From the NCBI GenBank assembly GCA_015501585.1, contig JADNRY010000262.1:1-64000 (forward strand): a stretch of 64,000 nucleotides of DNA. The letters are read 5' to 3'. Below, one piece after another: positions 10,918-22,090 of the stretch. The stretch comes from Rhodocollybia butyracea (taxonomy: Eukaryota; Basidiomycota; Agaricomycetes; Agaricales; Omphalotaceae). The notes beneath the pieces are model-generated. The model saw only the letters and a list, made by a program, of their open reading frames with translations, was not told where the DNA came from and made no database searches. The stretch's first letter is position 1. Each line of letters starts with the position of its first letter. The translations under genes and the position numbers were made by a program.

Positions 10918-12412
10918 GTGTATATGGCACAGCAGGCAAGGACCGTGGCAGTTGATCTGCAACTGCGTTTAATGCAGTGGAAAGGTGTTGCCCCAGGCAG
11001 TGGCCGGCAAAGCATATAACCGGTTCTTTCATTGAGTTCTTTCGTAATGTCCCTCGTAATGTAAAGTTAGTCATGACCTCGCACATGGTCATCTCGTACA
11101 TTGCATGACATCATAGCTAGCATTTGTAACGACATAAATCAGTCTCCCACTCACACACTTTGCCCTTGTACATGTTCTACTGCTGACATTCCCCAAGGCC
11201 GCTGGCAGTCATTTTGTAAATGCTTGTGTGGTTACATGCTCTAATTTTTTCCCGCCCTGTAAACCAAGCTGGTAATCAATCCCAAATCAATCTGTAATTT
11301 GTTGCTGGCCACAAGCTGGCCATGGACTAAGTTTGTTTGAGAAATGATATATGAGCCATATCATCATGTCTTCTATGTTCAAAATATTCACTTATGATGG
11401 CGTTGCACCCATAATCTGGCTCACACTACTACTACTACTACTACGATACTACCACATCAGCGGCGCCTTGAACATTGCATCTCTCAGGTATCTCTTTCAG
11501 GCATTTCCCAAAGATGCCATGACTCAACCAGGACTAGCAAGTGGACTGGAAGGGAATTGGAAGGGGGTCCCACACAGGGCTATTACTATACTTCCACCAT
11601 ACATACTAGGACCATACTAATTTGCATGTACTGACATGTTTCTCATTTTTCATGCTTACAGGATGCCTATGTACTAGTCAAAGTGTAAGGCTACTGCATC
11701 TGCAAAACCTGGGTTTTGATCAAAGCAGTTGTGTTCAGTTGCTATTCAGTCCAAAGCATCTCAGAGCAAGGGTACTTGCTGTAGAGCACTCTGAAGTGCT
11801 CTGGATTGCTTTGACAGCTTTGACAGCTTTGGAGCGCTCCAGAGTGCTCCAGAGCAGCCAACGCTTGTCCCAGGTTTTGCAGATGTGTTACTGTGCCGAT
11901 TAGTAGTAGAGGTTTTTATTTATATTAAATTATTATCTTTAATTTGCTTTCAGGCTATTCTCAGGGCCCTCAGTTGTTCATCAGGTACTTGTGGTCACTG
12001 GTTACTTTTAACTTGAGGGTAGGTCTCTATGTTCGTACACTTGACAGTACTTAGCAGCCTGACAATGTCTGGCCAGCTAAGCGTTGATCCCTTTAAAATG
12101 GTTCTGTATCTGAAGACTGGCATTATGCTGTATTACATTTAACGTAGGAACTTTTTGATGTTTTCCTCGCTTCTTGTTGTGTCCTGAGGGACACCAGCAG
12201 TCCGCAAGGACAAGGGAACCTAGCCCTCGGAGAAAGGATACGAAGATCGTAAAGGAGCGCCCGTGGGCGCTCCGTATCGGAGTTTACATTACATTACAAC
12301 AACTCAATGGACCGGTTATATGCTTTGCCGGCCACTGCCTAGGGCAACACCGTTCCACTGCGTTAAACACAGTTGCAAATCAACTGCCACGGTCCTTGCC
12401 CGCTGTGTGGGT
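10918..12412. repeat. Inverted repeat pair K (about 105 bp arms)
   Basis: The sequence from about 10918 to 11030 (GGCAAGGACCGTGGCAGTTG ... AAGCATATAACCGGT) returns inverted at about 12300-12412 at about 90% identity. The arms probably delimit a 1.5-kb non-autonomous element that itself contains element W. The exact ends and target duplication were not resolved. A CTA microsatellite lies at about 11431-11452. Confidence 0.5.
11697..11885. mobile_element. Palindromic element W (189 bp, CATC...GATG)
   Basis: Inverted ends CATCTGCAAAACCTGGG (11697) and CCCAGGTTTTGCAGATG (11885), flanked by TG (11695-11696 and 11886-11887). The interior is a broad palindrome of AGAGCACTC/GAGTGCTCT words. The CATC...GATG ends with a 2-bp duplication are the same arrangement as elements B and F. 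Confidence 0.65.
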
Positions 12413-12613
12413 TGAGATGTTGAAGATGTAGGCAGTATGGGGAACATCGGGGATGTAAGGGATGGGGGTGATGATAAGAAGGGAGATAGGGAAACGAGAG
12501 AAGCGAGAGAAGACAGGGACAAGACAATGCAGGGTCTTGCTCAGCTCACCCAGAATCTGCAAGAAACACAAGAGGTGGAAGGACCCCCCTTTGTCGCCAC
12601 TTATGCGAAGCCT

Positions 12614-13493
12614 CTTCAGCACAGATGAGCCAGAAGAACTCCTGCATGACTCACGAGTGGCCTGTTTAAATAATTGGCCCGCTTGCGATTACAAATGTCC
12701 TCTTGAGCATCATGGAGAATGTCAAACTCAGACTCAGAGAGATAGGTGAAGTCCAGGATATCCTCCAACTTACCAGTTTGGAATGTGGTTACCGCTGCCT
12801 GGATAGCCTCTGAGTGAGTTTTCATTGCGTAGGCAATGTGTTTATGAAGTTTATAGCCTAAGACATGTTGGGAGAAAGGAAAGGATCGACAATCTTACAG
12901 GGGAAGCTCGCCTGTGCCAGAGATGTTAGGTCTAGCCATCTCGAACATCTGTGCAATCAGCAGCTTCTCCAGGCTATCTAATGCCTTCCAATATGCTCCC
13001 TCCTTCACTGATTTCTTGGCTGCATTCCACTTCTCCCCTCCTTCAACCCAGTGTTTTTGAATCTCAACTTTCGACTCAAGGGCTTGGATGTCTGGGATGA
13101 GCTTCTCCTCATTCTCCTCCTCATGTCGACACTTTGTTTCCAATGAGTTGGTCTGATCCAGAGCTTGAACAGACATCTACGCAAGGTGAGCTTTAGCTAG
13201 ACACTCCCAACAGCTCTTCAACCCTTCCAGCTTCAGATAGTACTTGGACTCCATGCTTTGGAGGGGTAGTGCAGAGTCCCCAAAGGTACTTGCCCTCTTC
13301 CACTAGCCAGTCATAGAACACCTTTGTGCTGGTAATACCTGCGGCCTTCATTCGATCCCGGATGGTGTTTTTGGTACAGGGGATGCCGAGGGTTGGGCGG
13401 GCCTTGCAGGCCTTGCAGAGCTTGTCCTTCTCTTCCCGCTGCCAAGCCTCCTGATCTTAGCAGTAAAGTGTGGCAGAAGCAGCGCTGTTGCAA
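12614..13493 (-). pseudogene. KDZ transposase C-terminal remnant
   Basis: Read on the minus strand the order follows the C-terminal part of Kyakuja-Dileera-Zisupton transposases: MKAAGITSTKVFYDWLVEEG (about 13345), KYYLKLEGLKS, a coiled segment with ALESKVEIQKHW (about 13080), YWKALDSLEKLLIAQMFEMA (about 12990), then after a 60-bp intron YKLHKHIAYAMKTHSEAIQ and LDFTYLSESEFDILHDAQED (about 12740). The catalytic core is absent. A stop, a frameshift near 13240 and an altered splice donor show decay. The family match is from remembered conserved order, not a search. Confidence 0.78.
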
Positions 13494-14242
13494 AGCCCGC
13501 CATCAAAGTCACGCAACAGCTCAGGAAGCGCGTGGCGTTCAGGTCAAGGCCGTCACACTACGCCATGTCCGCAGCTCTCAGACTGTAGTTGCAAGCTAGC
13601 CGGCCGTAGCGCCTTGTACTGGTTGAAGTCGCGTGCGGTCTACGTTTCAGCTGATGTATTAGCTTTATTGTAATATTAACTTATTGGTACTGTATTATGA
13701 TATCATTGATAACTCTTGGGGGCAGCTGGACCACCCCCCGGCAGGTGCCAGGGCGCTTAAGCGGCAAGCCCGGCAGCATAGCTAAAACATACTTGCTATG
13801 TACATAAGTGACCAGAAACATGATGTTTGGCCAATCATGGCTGTAAAAGAGTGTATCTGAACTGGTCCTTCTGTGGAATTAAGGACTTGCTGAACATGAA
13901 CATGCTGGTGTTAATGAGATAAGTCCAAAGGTCACTCACTCCATGTTAATATTACTACTTTTGTACAGCTCATTATATTATTGATAATACTACTAGAGTG
14001 AACAGTACATTAAGGGCCATATAGCATGTTCTGAAGTCTGAGAGTGCTTGGGTGCTTGGGTGCTTAAAGGGGAGGAAAATACCTATACTAGTGCCCATAA
14101 TTATACAAATATGAGGCCTCAATCTGTTGCAGCAATGAAATAGTGAATTTTCCTTATTCGGTCATAATACAGCACTGGGAACCTTTTATCCTTCAGGTGA
14201 AAGGTGTATTGGATGCTAAATTTTATGTAGATTCCAGATATT

Positions 14243-14467
14243 AGTATGACTACCCAAGAAATTGTGTAAGTTGTAGCCAAATTACCAAATGTCCGGTCAC
14301 TTATGTACATAGCAAGTAGAGATGGTCTAGAAAGAGTAATTGGATACATAAGAATAGTATGACTACCCAAGAAATTGTGTAAGTTGTAGCCAAATTACCA
14401 AATGTCCGGTCACTTATGTACATAGCAAGTAGAGATGGTCTAGAAAGAGTAATTGGATACATAAGAA
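14243..14467. repeat. Perfect 113-bp tandem duplication
   Basis: The 113 bases from 14243 are repeated immediately from 14356 without a mismatch up to 14467. Part of the unit (GGTCACTTATGTACATAGCA) also occurs inverted at about 13791-13813. A recent duplication. Confidence 0.9.
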
Positions 14468-14864
14468 GGACCTGAAGTGAAATTAGAGCAATCCAATGGT
14501 GGGAAGGGGATAGATTGAATTTTTTTTCATGGCCCTGCTTCGAAGATTTTATGCTGTGGCTGTGCCAAAAACCTGGGCAGGGTCTGGCTAGGTACCTACT
14601 GGTACCTACAGTTATTCTAGCTATAAAGTAACCTCAAGGCTCAGACTACCACTATATAATGTTATAGTGTAAGTATAATAATACGAATCATATATCTACA
14701 TATGAGTTCCAAATTGGGACTTGATATGTACACATACCAATATTAGGGCTGTACAGTTGCATCAGTATCATAATCATGTATCCCAAGGTCTGGACTCTGA
14801 ATTGGCCTGATCCTGCAGGTACTGCTAGGAACATGTCAATTAAGGGCAAAGCGATGGAGTAGAT

Positions 14865-15010
14865 ACTAAAGATGGACATGAGTCTGGTTCTTACATAAGT
14901 ACTCGCAAGTAAGACCATGGGAATACTTCCAAGTATCTGACTTGCCAGTCAAAAATACTTGTTTCCCACAAGCCACCCACAAGTCACAAGTCAAGGTTTT
15001 GAAAATTCAC
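14865..15010. mobile_element. Degenerate V-like MITE
   Basis: Begins TAAAGATGGACATGAGTC, close to the V terminal repeat, followed by AAGTACTCGCAAGTA-type words and TTTCCCACAAG. No right end was found. Confidence 0.45.
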
Positions 15011-15086
15011 AAGTACATCAAAGACTGGCACACAGGCTTTAGATTGTAGACAGCTCACAACGCTTAGGCGCTAGAATGGATAACTC

Positions 15087-15650
15087 TAACATAACTTACC
15101 TCTGTCTTTGTACATACTGCAAATTATGAATATTTTTGTTCAATTCTTGTTCGGCAAAGGGAACCAAAATGAAATTGAAAAGTTTGTTTACATTTGCAGT
15201 GATCTGTAATATACAAAAGTAAGGGTATCGTGTTGCAACGTTGACAGCTTTATTGCTATCTGCAACATTATACAAAGTCTGAAACGCCTTATCTTTTTCG
15301 CCAGCTTGATCTAGTTTGTGGCCTAAACAAAGTTTACAAAAATCATATCTATACAACGACTCCCTTCGAAAAATTGGCCACCTCGGTGGTGTTTACCGAG
15401 CCTGCAAGTGTTATAATGTCTGACTAAGGTTTATATCCATTGTTACCTTTTTGTGATGGTATAATACTAACCCTTCGAAGTCACTGCGAACGAGTTTCAG
15501 TGAAGGTGCCGGCTCTATCATTAGCGCCTCCACATCGGCGTCGAACAGCACCAGTGTTGGAGTCAGTTACACCAGGCTCCATGACCAGGACAGTCATTGT
15601 GGTTACCTTTCCTTCCCGTAGTGTGGAAGAGATGCAGCTACAGAGGTGAT
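15087..15650 (-). other. Possible fragment of a spliced protein-coding gene
   Basis: On the minus strand, a 50-bp intron-like segment (GTAACA...TTGCAG) precedes an open stretch (about 15355-15096) containing GHKLDQAGEKDKAFQTLYNV, which looks protein-like. The exons cannot be joined in one frame and no family was recognised. Could be chance. Confidence 0.25.
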
Positions 15651-16116
15651 TGAGCATACAAAGTCTACAGCACCTATTGGCAGACTTAAGGGCAGTGGCT
15701 GCCTAGTAGATTGTGTATGTACCAGGGATATCATGAAATTTTAGACCATAGTAATGGTCTTCTAGATCCTATTTTCTGTGAAGATTGAATGGATTTCTTG
15801 AGCTTTGTGATTCAAGTTGGAATGATTGGTTCTTCCAAAATGATTGTCTTGGAAAACTGTTACACTACAAATGACTGTGTTCAAATAGTAGGCACTCTAA
15901 GTGATTGTGTTCCCAAGGCAATCTGTTATGACCCGGATCTAAATCCTATACACCCAATCTTTTTTCTTCTGTAACCAACTATGAACACTATCATTAATAC
16001 TTCTACTTAACATTTTACATTCATTAGTTATTCAACACCATTTGGGTTAATGCTGCACACATTCTTCCAGAACACCAGAATGATCTTTAACAGTCACTGC
16101 ACAGTCTGCACAGTCA

Positions 16117-16440
16117 TGACATCATTCTAGCTCCACAACTATGATGTCATCTTGCTACTCCACAATCATGATGTCATTCCACTGCTCCGCAGTTATGATA
16201 TCACATCACTGCTCCACAGCTATGACATCATTGCATAGCCTCTTTACATCAATGACTCAATATCAGTCATTGCACAGCCAGATATCTGAGTCAACTACGG
16301 TTCCGCATACATGACTCAATATTAGTCATTGCACAGCATTACATAGTCAGACTGACTCATCCGCAGTATTTCCGCAGTTATGACTCAAATCTAGTCATTC
16401 CGCAGCATTTCCTAACTAGTACACATTGCACAGTATATAA
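16117..16440 (+). promoter_or_regulatory. bZIP-site array and TATA box in the LTR
   Basis: Five CRE-like sites (TGACATCA at 16117 and 16223, TGATGTCA at 16142 and 16169, TGATATCA at 16196) are followed by five Gcn4/AP-1-like TGASTCA sites (16253, 16287, 16312, 16353, 16381), then TATATAA at 16434-16440. The order fits a U3 promoter whose transcript would run rightward. The array is conserved in copy 2, with TATATAA at 50042-50048. Binding is inferred from the motifs. Confidence 0.65.
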
Positions 16441-16541
16441 GTAGTCTAGATTTACCAATGTACGTTAGACGTATTATTTTTCTTAAATCCAAACCCCCAC
16501 TTGTTTGCTGTTATCACTTGTGTGAATCACCAGACCAACTC

Positions 16542-16987
16542 ATTGTATCTTGTTGAGCTATCTCCAAGCTACAATACACATTTATACATCTTGTTGAGCT
16601 AACTCCAAGTTGTATCCACTAACATTCACCTGTTGAGCTATCTCCTAGTGAATACTTCTTTAATTGCCACTTGTTGAGCTATCTCCGAGTTGCAACTTCC
16701 TATTACTTGTTGAGCTATCTCCAAGTATTAGACATCACACTCACTATTACTTGTTGAGCTATCTCCGAGTACTAGACACCACACTCACTATTACTTGTTG
16801 AGCTATCTCCGAGTACTAGACACCACACTCACTATTACTTGTTGAGCTATCTCCGAGTATTAGACACCACACTCACTACTACTTGTTGAGCCATCTCCAA
16901 GTATTAGTTCTGATTCATATTACTGCTTGTCGAGCCATCTCCGAGGGTAATCTTATTATTATTTGTCGAGCTATCTCCAAATAATAA
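16542..16987 (+). repeat. Tandem array of 11 stem-loops with a near-constant loop
   Basis: Eleven units, each with a 12-base loop of the type TTGAGCTATCTC between self-complementary arms. Arm pairs include ATTGTATCTTG/CAAGCTACAAT (unit 1), ATACATCTTG/CAAGTTGTAT (2), TTGCCACTTG/CGAGTTGCAA (4), CTATTACTTG/CAAGTATTAG (5) and TTATTATTTG/CAAATAATAA (11, perfect). The stem bases differ between units while pairing is kept with 0-2 mismatches or G-U pairs; units 3 and 10 are weaker. The array starts about 100 bp after the TATA box, so it should lie in the transcript leader. Confidence 0.85.
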
Positions 16988-17284
16988 CTTCTGTGAGTTT
17001 CGTATTACAAACTAGTTACTAACTTTACTTGAGCCTAGTTGTTTGAGTATATATTTTTTGCCTAGCGGTTTCATCAAACAGAAAGGCTTGCTCTATAATC
17101 TCCATTAATTTCTCTTATCATTTTTACTGCCGAGTTACGTACTGTGAAGGTTTGGACGAGACTATTGATCGAGTCATAACACAATCCAAATGATTCTCTT
17201 AATAGTTGGGCACTCTAAATGATTGTTTTTTCAAAAAGTGATTGTTTTTACTTTCCATAGTGAGGTATTGTAAATCAAGAAGAC

Positions 17285-18809
17285 CTACTTTATATTATTG
17301 AGTTCATGCACCTCTGATGCAGCCATCATAACATGATCCTCGGTTACAACAACTTGTTCTTCGGTGACAAAAATATAATTCGGAGGCACAACGATCTTCT
17401 GATGCTCTTTGGATTGTGGAAATATCTTCATTTGTTCAACTCTCAAGTAGAGGCGGCACGTGACGCAGTTGATCAATGCCCATGAAAAACTGTTGCAAAA
17501 TACGGGTTAAGTGAACTCTATTCAAGATGCAATCAAGTACTGACAAGAATCCAACAATCATGAACGCAGTCTGATGGAAGATCAGCATACAACCAGTCCC
17601 AGTATGTGCCACAGCTTACGTTGGGGAGAGCAGATAATACAAGATTGAGAACTCGGGCCACTGTCATGAGGATCAGTTATATATGTATAACTGCCCTATC
17701 GCAAATCCCAACACGCACAGAAAAGGGTCTGGAGACTAATGAGACTTAGCATTAGGCTAAACAGTGTTTCACTCACCATCAGGAGCATACCTCCATCCCG
17801 GTTGAAATCAGAAAGGAGTTTAACATGCACCGCTCGGGGCCGATTCACGGCATTGAGTAAGATCAAAGGGGCGAGATACAGGTCAAACGCTATCTAACAA
17901 ACTTGTCTTGTTATTGTTTCTGTCTAGATCGAATCCAGCAAACCTGCGAGGCCCATATGCCCGGCCAAAGCTTAGGCTTCTCACTGATAAGACATGTATG
18001 GTAGGGGGCGGGATCATAACTGATAGCATTCGGATTTGCTTTGTAGAATTTTGGTCAATTGTTTAGGACTTGGAATAATGGGCATACCAAGGATAGAATG
18101 AAGGCATGCAGCCGTAAACCCAACAGTAGCCCCGTACCCGAGCAAAAACCCAACCAACAAGAGATGAAGAATGGGTCTACGATGATCCCAAAGCACATAA
18201 ACGTGTTTGATCATCAGGACTTGAGTGAAGTGTGATCATATCAGTCGAGCTACACATGAGTGAAAAAAGACACATACATTGACACAACCCCAGAGTCAAT
18301 ACACCCAATATTGATTCAAAGATTACCCAGTCAGTGCAGCTGGAATAGATGAGGGAGAGTTATGATTTTCATTCTACTGTCTCACAACTTTGAAATGACA
18401 ATTAGTATCTGGAAAGCTTGAACACTGAATGACTCACTGTATTGGTAACATTTGTAGAGCCACCACTCATAACTAGAATGCAAGCAGTTAGAGATGGAGT
18501 CATCGACTGTGAGCCTCTTAAGACAAACCATATGCCCCCAGTATTTGACATCCCAAAACTCCATATCTCACAAACAGAAATATGAAATTGGGACCTGTCA
18601 TAGGCTTGGCCCAAATCAACTCGATCTCACTACCAATGGTAAGCAAATGATCATAAACAAGGATACCAATGCCTATTGCTAAGATCCAGGGTCAGATTCA
18701 AGGTCTGCTACAAGAAGTGGCACTGTATTGTACCTGTGAGATAGCGTTGCGCAAGAAGAGGAACAGCTACGCTGGGCGAGGTTAGGGTTTCCATTGATAC
18801 AATATCCAT
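17285..18809 (-). CDS. DUF6533-type multi-pass membrane protein
   Basis: Spliced host gene. The ATG at 18809 opens exon 1 (to 18734); exon 2 (18678-18529) carries the hallmark of the DUF6533 N-terminus, ILVYDHLLTIGSEIELIWA, then FLFVRYGVLGCQ. Later exons hold EWWLYKCYQYSESFS (about 18465), a transmembrane exon with HVYVLWDHRRPILHLLLVGF and LLGYGATVGFTAACL (about 18210-18060), FDLYLAPLILLNAVNRPRAV (about 17865) and a hydrophilic tail ending at the TAG at 17285. Introns are about 50-100 bp with GT-AG ends. Such proteins are basidiomycete-specific, probably seven-helix membrane proteins of unknown function. No stop was found inside the exons read; some internal junctions are approximate. Confidence 0.75.
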
Positions 18810-21635
18810 TGTAACAGACGTCCGGTTATTGGGGATAACAAGGGAGGCTCCAAATGCATATGGTATGTACGGAACTCTTTAAAAGAGTCAACATCGGGAA
18901 AGCATGTGAGCCTAATTCGGTAGCAATCTTGACCAGAACGCATTTGCTGTGCGCAGTCTTATGAAAAGCATCAAGGGGCTACCCCTCGGATCATTAACAC
19001 GCTGCTGAGGGGTCGAAGTCCGTAGCTAGGACCTCTATCAGTTAATATTACACTGCATGCGAAGCACCATAATTCTTTATGGAAACAGTACAATTATGTT
19101 AAACATCTATCGAACTTCATGCAAATGCTAATATTTCCACACAGGTTCAACATCATTTTACTATTTCCACACAAAATTATATTGATTTGCATGCAGTGTT
19201 ATGGGCAGTGAAAAATATTGTCACTTCGTCGAAACAAGTCTTTTCTATATCAGGTCAACCTTGCATGCTGAAGGCTTGTATTCCTATCCATAAACTATTT
19301 TGACTCTATTTGTTTATGAGCTTTAATGGACATGCAATGCAGGCCGAGGCGTGAAACACTTGAGCTCCTACATGCCCTTTTAGGCATTAACCTCCCAGTC
19401 AAATCCAGCATAACCCGCTTCTGGACTACGTGGATGGGAACTGGTAGTGCCATAACATGCTTCCCGCTTTGTATACCTACATAGCTCCGGCCATATATGA
19501 CCCAATTATAGGTGCTATATTGTTTGGGATGCTTTGATGTGAAGCTACCCAGCGGCTGCCACGAACAGGTAACTTTCCACAGATGCTCACTAAAGAGACT
19601 GAACTCATGATTGAAGCTTTGTTTTGTTACCTGATTGGTTCTGATCATTTTAAAATTTGTTATCGATTGCGTGGCCAAAGCCCACACATCGCCCACTCAG
19701 CCCCAGCCAGAGCTAACCAAGATTCTGAGCTCGGCTCTACTACAGGGCAAAGGCCGGGCTGAGGCTTAAACTGTAGCTCAATGCTCCACGCGCCACTTTT
19801 GGGTGTATATTAGTGAGTAAAACGCCCACAATTGTAACACTACCGACAAACACTCCCCACCAGCTTGGCAAATATTATTAAAAGGCTGGGTTCAGTTCGG
19901 GGATCGGTCTGAGTGATGGTACTAAGAATTTTACTGGCAAATGATGTGAGAGAAGTATTTAAAACTCCATTGGCTCTGAAAACCCCGGCTGACATTGTGA
20001 GCGTTAGAACAAAACACTATTTTGTGATTTGTTGCATTGGCGGGCCCGAAATGTACGCATTAGGTAGAGTCAGTAAAGGTTGATCTTATTATGGCTGATT
20101 GACAGATACAAGCGATTATAAATTAAACTCCTTATGGCCCAAAAACAACATCAGCAAGTTGGGAAGTGTATGGTGGTATGGTGTCATACATTCCATACAC
20201 TTTCCATACATGTATCACTACTACCCATACATCCATACCAAATTTTACATTCACTCACGTACCTTTCATACCAATTATTGACGTTCTCATATACAATATA
20301 ATCACACCAGATGATGTAGAGCAAAAGAGCTTCATTCACAATTCGTACGAACATATACTACCATAAAATAAACATACAGAGAACGTTCAACGTAGTAAAG
20401 GTCACTAAAACTTCAGTGAACACTGGCCGAGACTGTAGCTGCCGTCAACGAAACATCAACGAACCAGTAGTGACCAGTAATACAATATATGAGCTGCAAT
20501 AACGATGTACTCTGATTAGACAGGCTTTGGTTGCGAGTTAGTAGTCTGCAAAGAACATAATAAGAAAAAGAACGGAGAAGGAGGACAGTTGCAATGTACA
20601 TTTTGAGCCAAACATCGGAAGTCTGGACATGGAACAAGGTAGAAATGAGAGCAATGAACGTATAGGAGGAAACTGTAAACAGAACAAACGAGAATGCCAT
20701 GAGCACATAGTTACTTGTGAAATAACTCGTCCTCACTTTTTAAAAAAAAGCTCCGTTTCACGAGTCTCGCTACCTCATGAATCAAACTTGCTGCAGCCGA
20801 CTGTGATGATGATCAGGTTGCAACTGAGAAGTCGCGTTGAAAGAAAAAAGAAGCACAGTTGCTATCAGTAGTAAGTTGGCTAAGAGAGTCGAAATAAAAC
20901 CAGAGGGAGAAGTGCAGGTGAAAGTGGGAGGTAAGAGCAAATAAAAAATGGTGCCGTTATTCATGTCATGGATTGTGAGAATGATCACGGGGCTCTATAC
21001 AGCTCTCGGACTTCAACCTAACTTCGCGTGTCGTCTCTCAGAGACCGCTGTGAAAATATTCCACAAATACCATAATTTTGCTATCTATACCTAGTACGGT
21101 GAAGATCAGTGCTTGTATGGCACGATCACCTTGTATGGCACTCATGTAGATACTACTGTCTGCTTGCACCTAAATTTAGTGTTAAGGTGAAGTCCTACAT
21201 GTCGAAGCTTTATCTCGCTCTACATGATAAATCATGTATAAGCCTTATATGATTGCTAGCAACTTAGTGGCTCATTGTACAAATGGACTGAAGGTAGTCA
21301 CATACTCCCATGTAAGCCATACTTCGGATGAATTCCATACAATCAGTATGTATGGAGAATTTTCAATAAGCGCTGAAAATTGGTATGGCTGCCATACTGT
21401 CATGCCGCTCATGTGTCCCATACTTTTCCCAATTTGCTGATGAAGGTCATGTCTGGCCACAGTGGTCTGCTCACCCCATGGAAACAAAGACCAGATGTTG
21501 ATCTTTCTTTTCTGAACTCTGCCTATGGACTAACTAGCTATGTAATCATTCTCATGGCAATATATGGAGAATACAGATATGATAGCACACATGATACTCT
21601 CTGTGAGCCTTATTATTTCTGTTTTTTGTTAGGAT
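18810..21635. other. Intergenic region with weak ORFs
   Basis: Upstream of the DUF6533 gene. A 133-codon minus-strand ORF (19295-19696) and two hydrophobic minus-strand ORFs (20413-20736 and 20782-20988) have no recognised family. Region 20160-20280 is rich in CATAC/GTATGG words, a pattern that returns at about 21240-21430 and may be a decayed element. No named repeat or RNA gene was seen. Confidence 0.35.
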
Positions 21636-21639
21636 AGGG

Positions 21640-22090
21640 GTTAAGATTAGTGGCCTCTATGGGTTTGACCCGTGGGAATCCCCATATAACCCGGATCCGG
21701 CGGATCCATGTACCCATTCCCACGGGTCCACTGATCAGCCCGTTGTCAGGCACTATGCAGCCGTTTACAGCGGCTCCCACCGGCCCCCACCGCTGTATAG
21801 TGCCGGAAAGCGGCTTCCCGTGCATACACTTTTGCTGATTGGCAGGTCAGGTCACAGGTCACCCCTTGGGAATTTCTGGACCTGGGGTGACCTGTACCCA
21901 CTCATTATTTTTGGTAGGTTTTGATTACTATCTACTGTATATACTCATTGCAATAGATAAAGTTAGTTGTAAGTACAAGTACCCCCAAGTACCCACAGGT
22001 TGACCCGCACAAATACCTGCATAACCTGGATCCGCCGGATCCAGGTACCTGTTCCCACGGGTCCGGGTGGATAGCAAGTATACCTGCCCG
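21640..22090. mobile_element. Two degenerate V-like MITE fragments
   Basis: Two adjacent segments (about 21640-21900 and 21970-22085) contain CCCACGGGTCC, GGATCCGCCGGATCC and AAATACCTGC words typical of family V. No intact ends or target duplications were found. Confidence 0.45.

Larger units (their letters stand above)
9319..14112. mobile_element. Composite element D bounded by 220-bp inverted repeats
   Basis: The left arm at about 9319-9545 (from GACCTCATATC, with GGGCACTAG and TTTAAGCACCCAAG) reappears inverted at about 13890-14112 at roughly 80% identity. The space between holds a KDZ transposase tail (12614-13493), a fragment of element C, a long inverted repeat pair (K) and a 189-bp palindromic element (W). 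I infer a decayed KDZ-type transposon enlarged by nested insertions. No target duplication was found at the ends. Confidence 0.5.
15924..17181. mobile_element. Solo LTR, copy 1 (1258 bp)
   Basis: Starts TGTTATGAC and ends GTCATAACA, with a 5-bp target duplication CAATC (15919-15923 and 17182-17186). This TG...CA structure without an internal region is a solo LTR left by recombination. Its left half is an array of bZIP-like sites before a TATA box; its right half is a hairpin array (both annotated separately). A second copy at 49532-50746 is nearly identical, so the family was recently active. The matching internal gag-pol is not in the window. Confidence 0.93.
15780..17262. mobile_element. 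Degenerate element T, copy 1, split by the solo LTR
   Basis: Short flanks on both sides of the LTR are made of AATGATTGTCTTGG and GGCACTCTAAATGATTG words and end ATAGTG at 17262. Relatives lie at about 55570-56050 and 57985-58162 (ending TGTAGTG). The TAGTG end hints at CACTA-type termini, but no clear left end or target duplication was seen. Confidence 0.4.

Noticed and set aside
10726..11101. Three overlapping minus-strand ORFs
   Set aside because: Different frames over the same repeat arm; shadow ORFs of inverted repeat K.
16500..17000. CRISPR-like array in the solo LTR
   Set aside because: Eukaryotic LTR context; the repeats are loops of hairpins and the spacers are their complementary arms or duplicates of each other.
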